From Mesaphorura yosii (Eukaryota; Arthropoda; Collembola; Poduromorpha; Tullbergiidae): DNA of 49,539 nucleotides. The notes beneath the pieces are model-generated. The model ran no database searches and was not told the origin of the DNA. It saw only the letters and a program-made list of their open reading frames with translations. Shown in pieces: positions 22,791 through 33,061 of the stretch. Location of the stretch: assembly GCA_009869945.1 (NCBI GenBank), contig WIXG01000486.1:1-49539 (forward strand), given 5' to 3'. A program made the translations under genes and the position numbers. Numbering within the stretch: position 1 is the stretch's first letter; each line of letters begins with the position of its first letter.

Positions 22791-23247
22791 ACTTCCGTTC
22801 ATTTCCTGACCTTCACAATTCTGACCAAATAGGGGAAAACGAGGTCAAATGATCATTTCAAACATGAATGAACACCAGCGCCCAAGAAATGTTGACAACT
22901 CGCCAACATAGACAACAAATTCATACAAACTTATCCACATTTGCAACTCGACTCCATTTCGACTTTATTAAATTCTCAAGCGTTCAATTTAATAGATCAT
23001 CATTAAAATGACTGAACTTTATCAATCATCGATGCATTCCATGCAGCAATTTGCCAATCATGCATTTCATCACTTGAAATGTGTGAATTATGATGAAATT
23101 CAAATTCACGCGCCAGTAAAGAATTCAGGTCATCAGGACTCGAAACTGTGTTGCGAGGCATTCATGAAATGATCGACAATCTTTGAATTCTTTGTCTCCT
23201 TTTGGTCTGACTGGTGCTGATTACTGGCTTGACTGATCCTGATTGTG

Positions 23248-23255
23248 TATAAATA
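23248..23255 (+). promoter_or_regulatory. TATA box of the DUF5648-type gene
   Basis: TATAAATA lies 67 bases upstream of the ATG at 23315, which leaves room for a start of transcription around 23278 and a short 5' UTR. Confidence 0.55.
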
Positions 23256-23314
23256 CGATTGTCATGCCCAGCAGTTGACATCAGAATCCAGCCCCAGTCT
23301 CAAAATCTGGAAAA

Positions 23315-24063
23315 ATGGCTTCATCTGTATCCATGTTCCGCTTTCTGTTGGCATTCGCCATGTTTACGCTTGTGTCTGCTGGTCATCGTGACTACGGCCC
23401 CATGGGTCCTCCATACCAAGGAGGCTACGGTAGTGGTGGTTATGGTGGTGGTGGTTACGGTGGTGGTGGCTATGACGGTGGTGGCGATAAGGGTGGCAGT
23501 AGCGACGAGTCCCAGTCCTGCAATGTTTACGTGGAAGACAACAAATGTAAGGAGTGTGGCTGTAATCGGAACAAGACAGTTCCACTCCTCCGATTCTTCG
23601 ACGAGGCCCACAGCACTTTCCTCATGACGATCGACCCGAACGATCCGGAGCGTGCACGTAAGTCAAAACCCACAGATTTCTACCTTTGCTTTTATTCAGT
23701 CACTACTGAGTTGTTTGATTTGCAGCTGTTGCCAACTTCGACAACGGGACAATCGTGGGCCGCGTGTTTCCACCGGGGAAGGCGCCACCGGGGACAGTTC
23801 CTGTCTATCGGTACACGAATACAAACACTTTCGACCATTTTTACACCACCGACCCAGCGCATGAGGGTGTCGGTCAAGGAAGCAATTACGTGTTCATCCG
23901 GATCGAGTTTTACATAGACCTTCAGGTCCGTTGCACGGGACAAGTGCCACTCTACCGCTACCGGAACGGCGCCGTCCACTTCTTCACGACCGTCCCCATC
24001 ACCCCTGACCCTAACTCCCCATCTGAGCAAATCACCGGACACATCTTTCCTCCTCCCAAATAA
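23315..24063 (+). CDS. Secreted Gly-rich protein with DUF5648-type repeat domain
   Basis: Two exons (23315-23657 and 23726-24063, GTAAGT/GCAG, in phase) encode 226 residues. A signal peptide (MASSVSMFRFLLAFAMFTLVSA) is followed by a Gly/Tyr-rich stretch (GGYGGGGYGGGGYDGGG) like those of cuticle or adhesive proteins. Then comes a domain with the repeated pattern of DUF5648 (PF18885): VPLLRFFDEAHSTFLMT, VPVYRYTNTNTFDHFYTTD, VPLYRYRNGAVHFFTT. In that family the (P)LYR(F/Y)...DHFYTT units form a repeat of unknown function common in secreted microbial proteins. Four cysteines sit before the domain. A TATA box precedes it and AATAAA follows at about 24142. Role unknown; extracellular. Confidence 0.75.
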
Positions 24064-24386
24064 CCCATCGACACTACGGTTGCGGATCCCAAAGCAGAAT
24101 TGTCACTTTTGGATTTTGAAATTTTGAATTTGATTATAGTAAATAAAAGTTTCACATACAAAAAGCAGTCAGCCAGTCAGCTCCTGATGCAGAAATCTGC
24201 ATGGCCAATGTGATCCAGTTCGAGAATTGCCAATTTCGACCATTTGCGATCCAAATGTACTGATTTGCTGATGAATTTTTTGTGAAAATGTTAAAAATGC
24301 TGAGATTGAGAAGTACAAAACAAAGCAAAATGAAGTCGGTTTGGATTTCAATGGAAAAATCGAATCATTGACTTTTGTCTTCATTT

Positions 24387-25957
24387 TCAGTTCAAATTCA
24401 AAGATAACGAACGAAAATGAAATCGAAAGTTTCGCAAGTTACGGTCGTTTTTGTCTTCTGTTTTCAACGCGTTCTCGCAGTGATAGCACGCAGTGTGGAG
24501 AAAGGTTGAGCACAACTTTGAGAGACGCGTCCGCCAGGCCCCGCATGTTTTCTCGTACAACGCCTGGATTTCCCGGCGAAGTTCATTCGTCGGGCGGTCG
24601 TGCTCGTTTCTGTACTTGGCCATGATCAGCTCTCTCATCTCAGCCACCGGCGAGGCAGGCCGAGCCACCACCGCCGCGTCGCGAAGCTTGTCCAGGTCCT
24701 CTAAGTTGTAGTCCAGCACTTGGAGCAGAGTACGTCCACATGTCGTCTTGCACGTCTTTTCCCGATTTGATCTTCATGTTCGATAGAATGAACCTCTTGT
24801 TCAGCTTGGTCGCTCTTTTCATGACGAGACGTACGAGAGGCTCGGCTTATTCAATTCGACGACCAGCAGGTCCAGGCAGTCGACGACGCGGAACTTCGAG
24901 CTCTGGCCATGGCGCTGGCCATGAACGGAGCTGACGACGTTTAAAACTGCGTCAATCACGGGGAGAAAGGGGGCACCCCAGTCTTCGTCGCCATCTGCTT
25001 CGACGGCCAGCTCCACTCCTTCGAGATTACCAGCCGTATTTGAACTGAGCCGGAGCAACCCAAACTCGCGGCCGTACGTCGCCCTCAAATGCGAGTAGAG
25101 AATATGCCGAAGCTGTGCCACGATGGGACGGAAGCTCGTTTCTCGCCTGTGCAACTCGTTCACTTGCTCCTCCATGGCAGCCAGCTGCTGCCGGCTCCAC
25201 TTTTGCATCACGAGGAGTAGACTTATCCCTGCGAAACGAGTTGTCACGTCATTGACCGAGCCAAATTCGTGGCGCCGCATTGGCCGCACTGCCGCCGTTG
25301 TGTCATCGGTGGACTCTGGCGCTTCAATCAATGGCGCTTCGAATGTTTCTGCAATCCTGTTGTACATGGCGTAGAGGTTTACCGAAGAGGACAAAGCCGA
25401 TTGCATGCACGCGGTAATCGCCGGAAGCAGAACTGCGGGTTTTACGTTCCCGTCGCCGGCGAAAACTTTAGAAAGTATTCCCGCGTAGGTAGCCGTATTG
25501 TCAGGGAGCTGGACCAGGAAGCTTCAATGGTGCCACTTTGTTCTGGATCGTCGCCGGCCAGTGGCAGCATGCTGATACAAAACTCACAAAGAGTCGAGTC
25601 AGCGTCCCCCACAGCAGAGCGCGCTCGGGCTTTCGAGGGGCCTGCGGGAAGTTTGAGGAGCCGTCTGGAGGCTACGCGTTCGATTCCGGGATTGGTTACA
25701 TTTCGCATTCTCCGCTTCCGTTTGTGTGGAGCTCAGCTGTTCTCCATTCTTTCCTTCATCTCCCGCTGCATCGCGTGCACATTGTGAATTTGCTGCCGGA
25801 ACGACTCCTCCCTCAGCTTTGTGGCTTGCTCACGCCGCTGTTGTTGGGCTGTCCGTACTTCCAGCCTGGATTTGTGCTCCTCGCTGGCCATGAGCGCATA
25901 TTTCAGCCGTCGGTGCTGTGAACTCGGCACGAGGCTGTCCTCCTGCTCGTTGCTCAT
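24387..25957 (-). pseudogene. Decayed minus-strand gene with several frame breaks
   Basis: From ATG 25957 (MSNEQEDSLVPSS) a coiled-coil segment (SFRQQIHNVHAMQREMKERM) runs into TGA at about 25733. Downstream, GC3-rich open pieces continue in changing frames: RALLWGTLTRLFVSFV; then LPDNTATYAGILSKVF; then the longest piece, 25406-24819, with AMYNRIAETFEAP and QQLAAMEEQVNELHRRE; then VLDYNLEDLDKLRDA near 24719. No GT-AG introns explain the shifts, so this looks like an inactivated intronless gene, perhaps a retrocopy. The protein was helical; I do not recognise the family. The plus-strand open frames here are its shadows. Confidence 0.5.
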
Positions 25958-26261
25958 GTGACTTCGTCCATCTGAGGAGATGAAAACACAGCCACGCCAT
26001 GCTCCGTGGCAAGCTGGCTGTAGCGAAGGAACCCGTCGCCGCCAACGTCCCGTGGCGCTTTTGCGTGGTGCTCGCTCCTCTCCTGGCTGGCTTCAATCGT
26101 CTGCCTTTCACCACGCTGGCCATTAAGCGCCGGAGTGTCTGGCTCGAGCTCCGTGATGCAGAATCCACGGCGGAGGAAGCCTCTGTACTCAACCGTCTAA
26201 AGGTGCCCGGAGTACTTCTTCCATGGATTAAACGGATGTTACAGCAGTTCACTGACCATTG

Positions 26262-26478
26262 TGTGCTTATCCATTGAAATAAGTTCATTGAAATGAATAT
26301 ATAAGAAACATATACGGAGACCCAACTTGATATACTTGTGCAGTTGGGCATTGTCAGTGGTTACAGTGGCGTGAGACAAATATTTTGGTTGATTTCGACT
26401 ATTTTCCAGGCTATTCAATGGGATAGGTGCTGGTTTCATGTGCAGTACAGGAGGCTTGTGTACTCATGAGAGCTTACC
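26262..26478 (+). repeat. Direct repeat, copy 2 of chemoreceptor 3' end and flank
   Basis: Matches 1298-1520, beginning TGTGCTTATCCATTGAAATAAG and ending GGCTTGTGTACTCATGAGAGCTT. The receptor coding sequence upstream of the last codons is not present here. Confidence 0.85.
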
Positions 26479-27194
26479 ACAAGTGCAAAGAGATGGCCGA
26501 ACTTGAAGGCACCTCGACGTGTCATTAAATTCGTAACGTTGTCTCCAGTGGATTCGCTCTCAGCGTCCGATTCTTTGTCGTTGGTCGAACATTACGTCCA
26601 TTGTAAGTGCGATTTTGACGTACATTGTTGTCTTGTGGAAGGTGTTGCATCTGCATCAACATTTAGGTTTAGTTTATGTTAAGGCAAGCAAGAAGAGAAG
26701 GGGAGCGGCATTTGTGCCGCAGAAGTCGCAGCGTCCTGTTCAGTTTAAGACTTTCAGGGTCTCGTTAATTGCCGAGCTGTCATAAGTTGATTTCCGTTAA
26801 ATAAAGTTCTTTCCGAGAGTTTCCAGTTAAAACTAACCAGTGTCCGTCATCTAATTATCTCGCCATCATCCTTCGATTCCGCGTCCAGAGTCCGGTAAGC
26901 GCGTCTCACATTGCCCGCACGACGCAGCGAAGCACGGTACCACTCAATACGCTTTCATTATAAAGGTTAGCATGAATGACGGCGGTGGCCCGCCCCCTGT
27001 ACAGACACGGTACAGGAGGAGGCACTTTAGCTGATTAACATTCTCCTACTGTTTGTTGAACTCCAAATTTTACTTGATTAAATTTTCTTCAGGTAAATTA
27101 AAATATTGATCGAAACTCCAGCACTACATGACACTTGTATCTACTAATTGTTGAGCTCACTCGACCGTGTCCAGACAGAGTGCACAACTGCATA
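26479..27194 (+). other. Intergenic, no recognised gene
   Basis: Short open stretches at 26480-26650 and 26675-26780 (KASKKRRGAAFVPQK...) have no recognised domain. CCTGTACAGACACGGTACAGG-like inverted words near 26997 could form a small hairpin. No splice-consistent gene found. Confidence 0.4.
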
Positions 27195-28547
27195 ATGGAG
27201 TCGTCAGTCCTGCCTGGCGGCCCCCCACTTCCTGCAGCTCCAACCTCTAAAAAATCTTCTCTAACTTTGTCCAAACCTAATGTCGAGTCTCATCCCGCAC
27301 CTGCTTGTGTTGAATTTCTCCGCCAATACTTCAACTTTGGATATTTCTTGTACTTTTTCCCATACAAATTCAAATATTGTTTGACGGCGATAAAATTTGA
27401 AGTGGAGACCAACCGAACTCGACAAATTATATCCATCATCCTTCAAGCAATAACACTGTACCGATTTTTCATGTACACTGTTCAGGAATACTTCAGGGAA
27501 AAAACTACTGTAAACTCTTTGCCTACAAGTGTAACACTTGGAGCTAGTTTTTTTGCTCTTGGGTACAAGGTTTTGTACATGGTTTGGTTTTGGACACAAA
27601 AAGAAACGTACTTGGATTTGTTTAAAGACATTAATCAGTTCTGCTACATGAAATCTCGAAATTCACGAAATCTCGCCGCGGTCCTACTGTGTGTCATGTA
27701 TTTGCTCCCTGTCATCCTGTGCACAACCGTCGGCCAAGTAGGTGACGACCACGTCTCCACGTTCAATTGGTCACTTCAAAATTACGTCAAACAAATGGCA
27801 CACGCCACGAGATTGATGATGTTCCCATGGACCCTGCTTGATGACGCCTACATTGACGACTCGACCGTCTTTGAACTTCGTTTTTCAGATTATCTACCAG
27901 CGTTACTTCAAGTCATTATAGTCTTTTACAGTCAAGTAACTTCATTTTATTCAGATCTCTCAATTCTTTTGTACACACTCACATTCAAAGGCCTCGTTGA
28001 CCAATTCCTGAGCCAGCTGAATGGCAATGACCAACTTCCTTATCAATACGCTCAGATTATGGACAGCTACACGGACCTGAAAAGAATCATGGACAAAATG
28101 AATAAAATTGGTGGTCCAATCATACTTGCTTGTCTCCTTGAAGAATTGACGTACTACGCAGCATTCATTGCAGTTTTGGCCGAAACAAATTGGCTTCTTC
28201 AGGCTCGGTACTTGTTTTTCATGTCGACGCTATTTCTGGCCCTCCTTATCGTCTCACAGTCCACGCACAGTGTCAACAGTACGCTTAGAGACTGGCTGTG
28301 GACTGGAAACAATTCCCATTACATCACTGGACCCAAGTTAACACTTCTTGTGAGTGAGTTGTGTACCTATCGAGTTGGATTCAGTCCAATGGGACTGTTT
28401 ACCATCACATATGGATTTATTGGGACGGTAAGCATGGAATCTTAATACTGGTTACATATATTTTGACTAATTAAGTACACGTACATTTCATAGGCTGTCG
28501 GCTTGATCGCGACGTATGGTGTTATTTGTTATCAACTCCGCCATTGA
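27195..28547 (+). CDS. Gustatory receptor (7tm_7 family)
   Basis: Two exons, 27195-28427 and 28494-28547 (GTAAGC/CATAG, in phase), encode 428 residues. The start MESSVLPGGPPLPAAPTSK is the first ATG giving a normal N-terminus; an upstream non-ATG extension is ignored. About seven TM segments are visible. The C-terminus, encoded partly by the small last exon, is GFIGTAVGLIATYGVICYQLRH, which matches the diagnostic insect gustatory receptor end motif TYhhhhhQF closely (TYGVICYQL). The phase-0 intron just before this motif is characteristic of GR genes. Such receptors are tastant-gated cation channels in sensory neuron membranes. The ligand cannot be deduced. The first chemoreceptor at 65-1318 is not closely similar. 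Confidence 0.88.
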
Positions 28548-28819
28548 CCCTTTAGTCTGGTTTTTGGTATAAAATGTGATGTTGATCGATTGTTGTTTCG
28601 TGAATTAGTTTCCTTAAGGGGGTTCTTACGTGTTTTAGTTGCTAGTTGTAGTGCATTGTAACCCCTGAGAGACCCACAGAAATGGAGGCTACCCTGACTT
28701 GTCGCGTTTGCTTTTGTTTTTTGTCCTCAAGTCAGGGCCGGGTCGTAAAACCTCGGCCGCATAATTCATAGGATCCCACTCTCACCCCTTCAACATTTTA
28801 CCATTGGTGTTTCATCAAA

Positions 28820-29010
28820 TTGATGTTGGCAAAGTGTCATTGGCAGGGCATCCAGATGCCTCATTTTCCAGCATTAAGCCAATGGAAGCCTCTAGCATTG
28901 GTTGTGCAACAGTTTGATATTGGCACCCCAAGTTCTGCCGATAAACCATCGGTACATACGGTATTCAGCCAATACGGAAATGCCAATGCTAAACCAATGC
29001 AAAAACGTTA
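28820..29010. repeat. Left subterminal repeats of the CACTA-like element
   Basis: Several copies of a roughly 19-base word, best seen as CCAATGCTAAACCAATGC at 28983-29000, with partial and inverted copies such as TAGCATTGGTT at 28892-28902. These are probably transposase binding sites, by analogy with plant Spm. Confidence 0.75.
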
Positions 29011-29210
29011 ACTACCGATTCATATGAAAAATTCTAAAATTGTTATCCTATCGGTATCAAGTTATCAATGGTCGACCATCGACTGATTGGTACTGATTTC
29101 GCGTAACCAAATTGTTGATGCCAGTGTTGGTTCGATGCAGTGTTGTGATTTATTGCCAATACAAAATCCTGCACATAATTCTGCCATAAATTAAAATTTA
29201 TTATTTACTA

Positions 29211-31190
29211 TTAATAAATTTCCTGACACATTGACATACAAATATACATATCCTCATAATTTAGTAAGACACACTTCCTATATATATCCTCTAAATTAAT
29301 GGTATATGTTAAGCTGGACAAATCAGAAACTTTGTAGAGCGAGAGTAAAGATGAATCACACGGATAATGACTTAGCGCTTCCGCCTTACGAAATTTTTTA
29401 CATTTTAAAATGAAGTTCGTCTTCTCAGTGATTATCTCTTGAATAATACAAATGGAATCATCTTTCAACCGGAAACAGTTGTCTCTAGCATCACAACTAA
29501 CTCTAAAGTTATTAACCACGAGCCAGGTTCGATTCCCTCTTTTATGCAGTACAATGTCATTTTTCACAGGTTTAGTTGAGCCTTCATGGCGTTCTTGCTC
29601 AAGAATTCTATTCACTACCTGACTTAATTGGTTATTGTTACCACGAATCATTTTCTTCAGCGTTCTCATATAATTTTCGAAAGGAAAAGCACTTATATTA
29701 TGTAATGGGCCAAACTTCCGCGCATCATCACAAATATGCAATAAGGAGTGGAAATTATACGTCATAAGTTCCTTTGAGTAAAGTAACGGGATCTTGCTAA
29801 TGAACTTAAAGATTAAAAACTCAGCGTAATCAATCCACTCACCCGACGCTTTAGGTTCTAACTCTAATATGTAAATAGCGGAATGAATTAACATGAAATG
29901 GCGCAGCTTCTTCTTTGGAAGGACACCTAAAAGTGCAGTTGGTCCAGCGTAAAGTAAAAATGTTCGGAATTCGGTTGCCTTCCAGTGTTCCAATTCCTTA
30001 AGGGACCGCGGATTGCGAGAAAATTCTCGAGGAAAATTGTTCCGCCATGTCACAAGCCTTTCTGACACCGTATTTATCTGTGTTCTTGACAGTCTATGGG
30101 GCCCACTCAATTTAATCCAGACCATGAGCATTTTTCGCATTATTCCAAGGCATACTAAGTGCATGTAGTCAAGAACCACTTGAGATACTAATCCAACATT
30201 CAGAGCGTCTAATGGGGATTGGCCGTTGTGATGCTTCTGATGGCACATGGAACGGAAATTTTCATCTGTGCGCCTCTCCTTTTGTTTTAAGTTCGGAAAT
30301 ATAACTTTCCTGTCCCATTTACCCTTAATTGTACACCTCTCACAACTATAATAAGCATTGTGCCCTTTGCATTCCTTAATAAAACTGCGGGCAGGAGCAT
30401 CGGCTACAATGCATCTAATTCTAAGCGAATATGCCACGTCGTTTTTCATAAAACCTTCGTTCTCGAGTGTAAGCATTTCATCCACGAAGGGTCGTAAAAA
30501 TTCGGCCACATCTAGTGGTTTCGATTGCCCAAGAAACAATGATATTAAGAACGGTTTACTATTTACACTTTGGTCAAGTATGCCCATAATTGGCCATAGT
30601 TGAAGGTTTGAGCTACGGCTTATCGGGAGACCATCAACTCCTATTGTTAATGTGATAGGGACGGAACGTAATTCTTCACCAGATGCAGATTTTTTCAGAC
30701 CAGCCTTAATTTTACTCAAGACGTTATCTAAGACTCCGAAATGGTACAATTTTCCACCACTGATATCAATAAATGTCGAACTCGTATTTGTTCCTAATAA
30801 AGTGCGTGGGTCTTTTGGAAACTTAATTTCAGGGAAGGCGTACGATAGCAATTTAAGTAAATCACGAAGTGCTAAGTGGGTTATATTGTGCTGTATTGCC
30901 CAGGCCGCTAAATCTGAACGAATTGAAGGCTCATATGCACGTTTTTGACTCATATCATTAACCATATGTTCAGTAAATCTATCTTGCTCCGTAAAAATGT
31001 TGTCACTTAAGCGCACCATATACAAATCATTGTCGCCCGAATTCTCACGATCATTTATACTATCACTATTCCTGTTCCTATTTGTACCTTCAGGCAAATT
31101 ATTTACAACGTCTACACTTTTGATCTTGTTCAGCGATTCAGTTACGGCTTTTCTAATTCGTCTCATTTTCGTTCGGTATGGAGTCTCCAT
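29211..31190 (-). CDS. Transposase, Tnp2/EnSpm-CACTA-like DDE family
   Basis: Single intact 659-residue frame. Conserved blocks are TIGVDGLPISRSSNLQLWP (Asp186), IRCIVADAPARSF (Asp264), KGHNAYYSCERCTIKGKW (a Cys pair, CERC 283-286), the RRTDENF block, VVLDYMHLVCLGIMRKML (Asp341, His344) and WKATEFRTFLLYAGP (Glu407). This order is that of Tnp2-like transposases (PF02992) and of the many uncharacterised animal relatives. It would cut the element ends and insert it. The catalytic residue assignment is inference. The start ATG 31190 overlaps the end of the companion frame by 38 bases. The reading frame is free of lesions, so the copy may be recent or active. Confidence 0.85.
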   Translation of the reverse strand: METPYRTKMRRIRKAVTESLNKIKSVDVVNNLPEGTNRNRNSDSINDRENSGDNDLYMVRLSDNIFTEQDRFTEHMVNDMSQKRAYEPSIRSDLAAWAIQHNITHLALRDLLKLLSYAFPEIKFPKDPRTLLGTNTSSTFIDISGGKLYHFGVLDNVLSKIKAGLKKSASGEELRSVPITLTIGVDGLPISRSSNLQLWPIMGILDQSVNSKPFLISLFLGQSKPLDVAEFLRPFVDEMLTLENEGFMKNDVAYSLRIRCIVADAPARSFIKECKGHNAYYSCERCTIKGKWDRKVIFPNLKQKERRTDENFRSMCHQKHHNGQSPLDALNVGLVSQVVLDYMHLVCLGIMRKMLMVWIKLSGPHRLSRTQINTVSERLVTWRNNFPREFSRNPRSLKELEHWKATEFRTFLLYAGPTALLGVLPKKKLRHFMLIHSAIYILELEPKASGEWIDYAEFLIFKFISKIPLLYSKELMTYNFHSLLHICDDARKFGPLHNISAFPFENYMRTLKKMIRGNNNQLSQVVNRILEQERHEGSTKPVKNDIVLHKRGNRTWLVVNNFRVSCDARDNCFRLKDDSICIIQEIITEKTNFILKCKKFRKAEALSHYPCDSSLLSLYKVSDLSSLTYTINLEDIYRKCVLLNYEDMYICMSMCQEIY

Positions 31191-32522
31191 TTTGTTCTAC
31201 CACCGGCTGAGCAGGTTGATGTTGTCTATTTTTTCGGGCACTTCGACCACCTTTTCTATCTTCAACGCTGCGAAACCAGATTCCAATGTGAGTTGTTACC
31301 TGCTTTTCTGATAAATCTACGCCGTTCGATGAAAGCGCGGCTTCTGTAAAATAATTTGTTGGTGGTAATTCGTTGACACTATCGTGGTAATAATTTGTGT
31401 GATTGTGCATACGAACCTACGATCGCCTTTGTTATTTTCAATTCGCAGACAGCAGTTTTTCCACTTTTCTTAGTTAAACGCAGCTGCTTAGAAATTTCGT
31501 GCGAGAAGACGTGGGATAAAATATTGTATACAATTTTCGCTGCACTTGAACCACCAATGCGTGACAATACTTTGACCTGAATCGTGCAAATATATATATT
31601 TAGTTTTCTAATTGCTTTGGAATAATTTCGAAGGAAATTACCATTGATGAGAAGTTCGCCGAAATTTTGAGCCATTCTTCCAAAGAATCGAGCTCTGAAT
31701 TCTCGCAAACGGGAAGCAGTGGAAATAGATTGGCTGATGTTGTTGGAGCGTTACTCTGGGCCAGAACACTTAGGAGAAGTTGTTTCGTTTCGTTCAATTC
31801 AGCCTTTAACAGTTCCTGGTTTTGTATGGAAATCTTTTGAAACTCTGTTCAGAAATTCGTTGAGTCAAAACCTGCACTGGTACAGTTTGGTAGAAAATAT
31901 TTCGGAAAACATGCCTTCGGACGCAGCAGCTAAAGCGCTGATTTGAGAAGAGTCTTGTACAATCGTGATAGGACATTCAACACCTTCGGTAGATACGCCA
32001 TCAAGAGTTTCTGCCAATTGAAAAGCAAATTAACACTGTAGGCCAAGTTCCGTTTAACTACAAATAGAAACTTACCAACATATGCTGCAGAGTATACCGG
32101 GGCTGTCGGAGGCTGCAGGTTCACTAAATTGAAGTGATCGGCCGACTGAGAGGACGCTGCCCTTCTACCTGCGGTTCCACTGTCAAGATCCGATGTCACT
32201 TCCGCCAATTTGCACTTACTCCTGGCGATTTCGTAACTCTCTGTCAGTAGACAAAGCAATGGTCAGATTACTTGCAACCTTAATCGGCATTGAAGCAGTT
32301 AGTTTAAAAGTTAAACTTACCATACGAGCCCAGGACTCTGACTGAACAATCAGTCCAATTCTCACCAGGCAGGGCAGATTTCTTCTTCAAATTCTTAATT
32401 GATTTCTTCTCATTTGCATTTGGCCACTTGCACCACTTCTTATCTGCTGATATCCAATTTATTCGCACTGCATCCACTGCATTTTCGTTAAGAAAATGTA
32501 CAACCGCAAATTGTCCTTCCAT
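31153..32522 (-). CDS. DUF4806-type companion gene of the transposon, possibly damaged
   Basis: Exon 1 (32522-32321) encodes MEGQFAVVHFLNENAVDAV with a KWCKWPNANEKK block, typical of the N-terminus of these proteins. It joins in phase to exon 2 (32240-32076; SYEIARSKCKLAEV) and then a piece at 32011-31870. A coiled coil (NQELLKAELNETKQLLL, near 31797) and the DUF4806 core VLSRIGGSSAAKIVYNILSH (31570-31440) follow. The C-terminal tail has IWFRSVEDRKGGRSARK and ends at 31153. Between 31900 and 31810, and again near 31400, continuity needs frame changes that I cannot explain with normal introns, so part is probably decayed. Such proteins are presumed DNA-binding partners of the transposase; that is inference. 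Confidence 0.6.
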
Positions 32523-32739
32523 TATAGCTTGAAGTTAACTTAAAAACTGAAGAAAACTACTTGCGCATGAGAAAATAACTGAACTGATTCATGAATCAAC
32601 ATGCGTGCTTGACCATGCAGGTATGATGAATTGACAATGGCGGCTTCGTCGGTCATATGCCGAATCGGTGTTAAACCAATACATGTATTCGTAAATAAAT
32701 GTTACAAGTATTCCAGTATCAAAACATTATTGGCTTCTC

Positions 32740-33045
32740 GCCGGAATTATCTGCATTGCAAGTGATGGTTTGCCAATGCCAAGCCATCGCCTGCTCTGCG
32801 CAGAATTTACAATAGCAGGTCTGTCGGCTTCTTCTATAGCAAACCAACGCCGGTCCGGTGACAAAATTTCATACTCAATTGATACAGGGTTTGCCAATAG
32901 CAAACCAAGTAATGTTACAATAAACAAAATTGGGCATTGGTTTTCCTGCAAATTATGATTATCGGGCCAATGCTTCAAATGAGTGCACTGGCATCGCCAA
33001 TAGTTGCCAACGCTAAACCAACGCTATGAAAGCGGATTGCCAATG
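32740..33045. repeat. Right subterminal repeats of the CACTA-like element
   Basis: Copies of the same word as at the left end: GCCAATGCCAAGCCATCGCC near 32773, AGCAAACCAACGCC near 32837, GCCAATAGCAAACCAA near 32893 and CCAACGCTAAACCAACGC at 33007-33024, with inverted forms (GGGCATTGGTTTTCC) between. Confidence 0.75.
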
Positions 33046-33061
33046 GTAAATGTTGAAGGGG

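Larger units (their letters stand above)
28785..33061 (-). mobile_element. CACTA/EnSpm-like DNA transposon, apparently complete
   Basis: The left end CCCCTTCAACATTTT ACCATTGG and the right end, read on the minus strand, CCCCTTCAACATTT ACCATTGG, form terminal inverted repeats of about 22 bases with one extra T on the left. Both are flanked by CA, a 2-bp target duplication. Subterminal regions (28820-29010 and 32740-33045) are packed with the word GCCAATGCTAAACCAATGC and variants in both orientations, as in CACTA elements. Inside, on the minus strand, lie a DUF4806-type companion gene and a 659-residue transposase. The element is about 4.28 kb. Confidence 0.88.

Noticed and set aside
25269..25921. 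Plus-strand open frames of 127-172 codons
   Set aside because: Antisense to the GC-rich decayed minus-strand gene; residue make-up is not protein-like.
26675..26880. Possible LTR-retrotransposon end (basic peptide followed by AATAAA-containing sequence)
   Set aside because: No matching LTR, integrase or RT motif nearby.
28682..28771. Short ORF with TCRVC that could start a zinc-finger ZAD domain
   Set aside because: Only two cysteines and 29 codons; no downstream zinc fingers.
29515..29540. GGTTCGATTCC resembling a tRNA B box
   Set aside because: Lies within transposase coding sequence and has no A box or cloverleaf partner.
30358..31311. Plus-strand open frames of 80-104 codons
   Set aside because: They are antisense shadows of the intact transposase.
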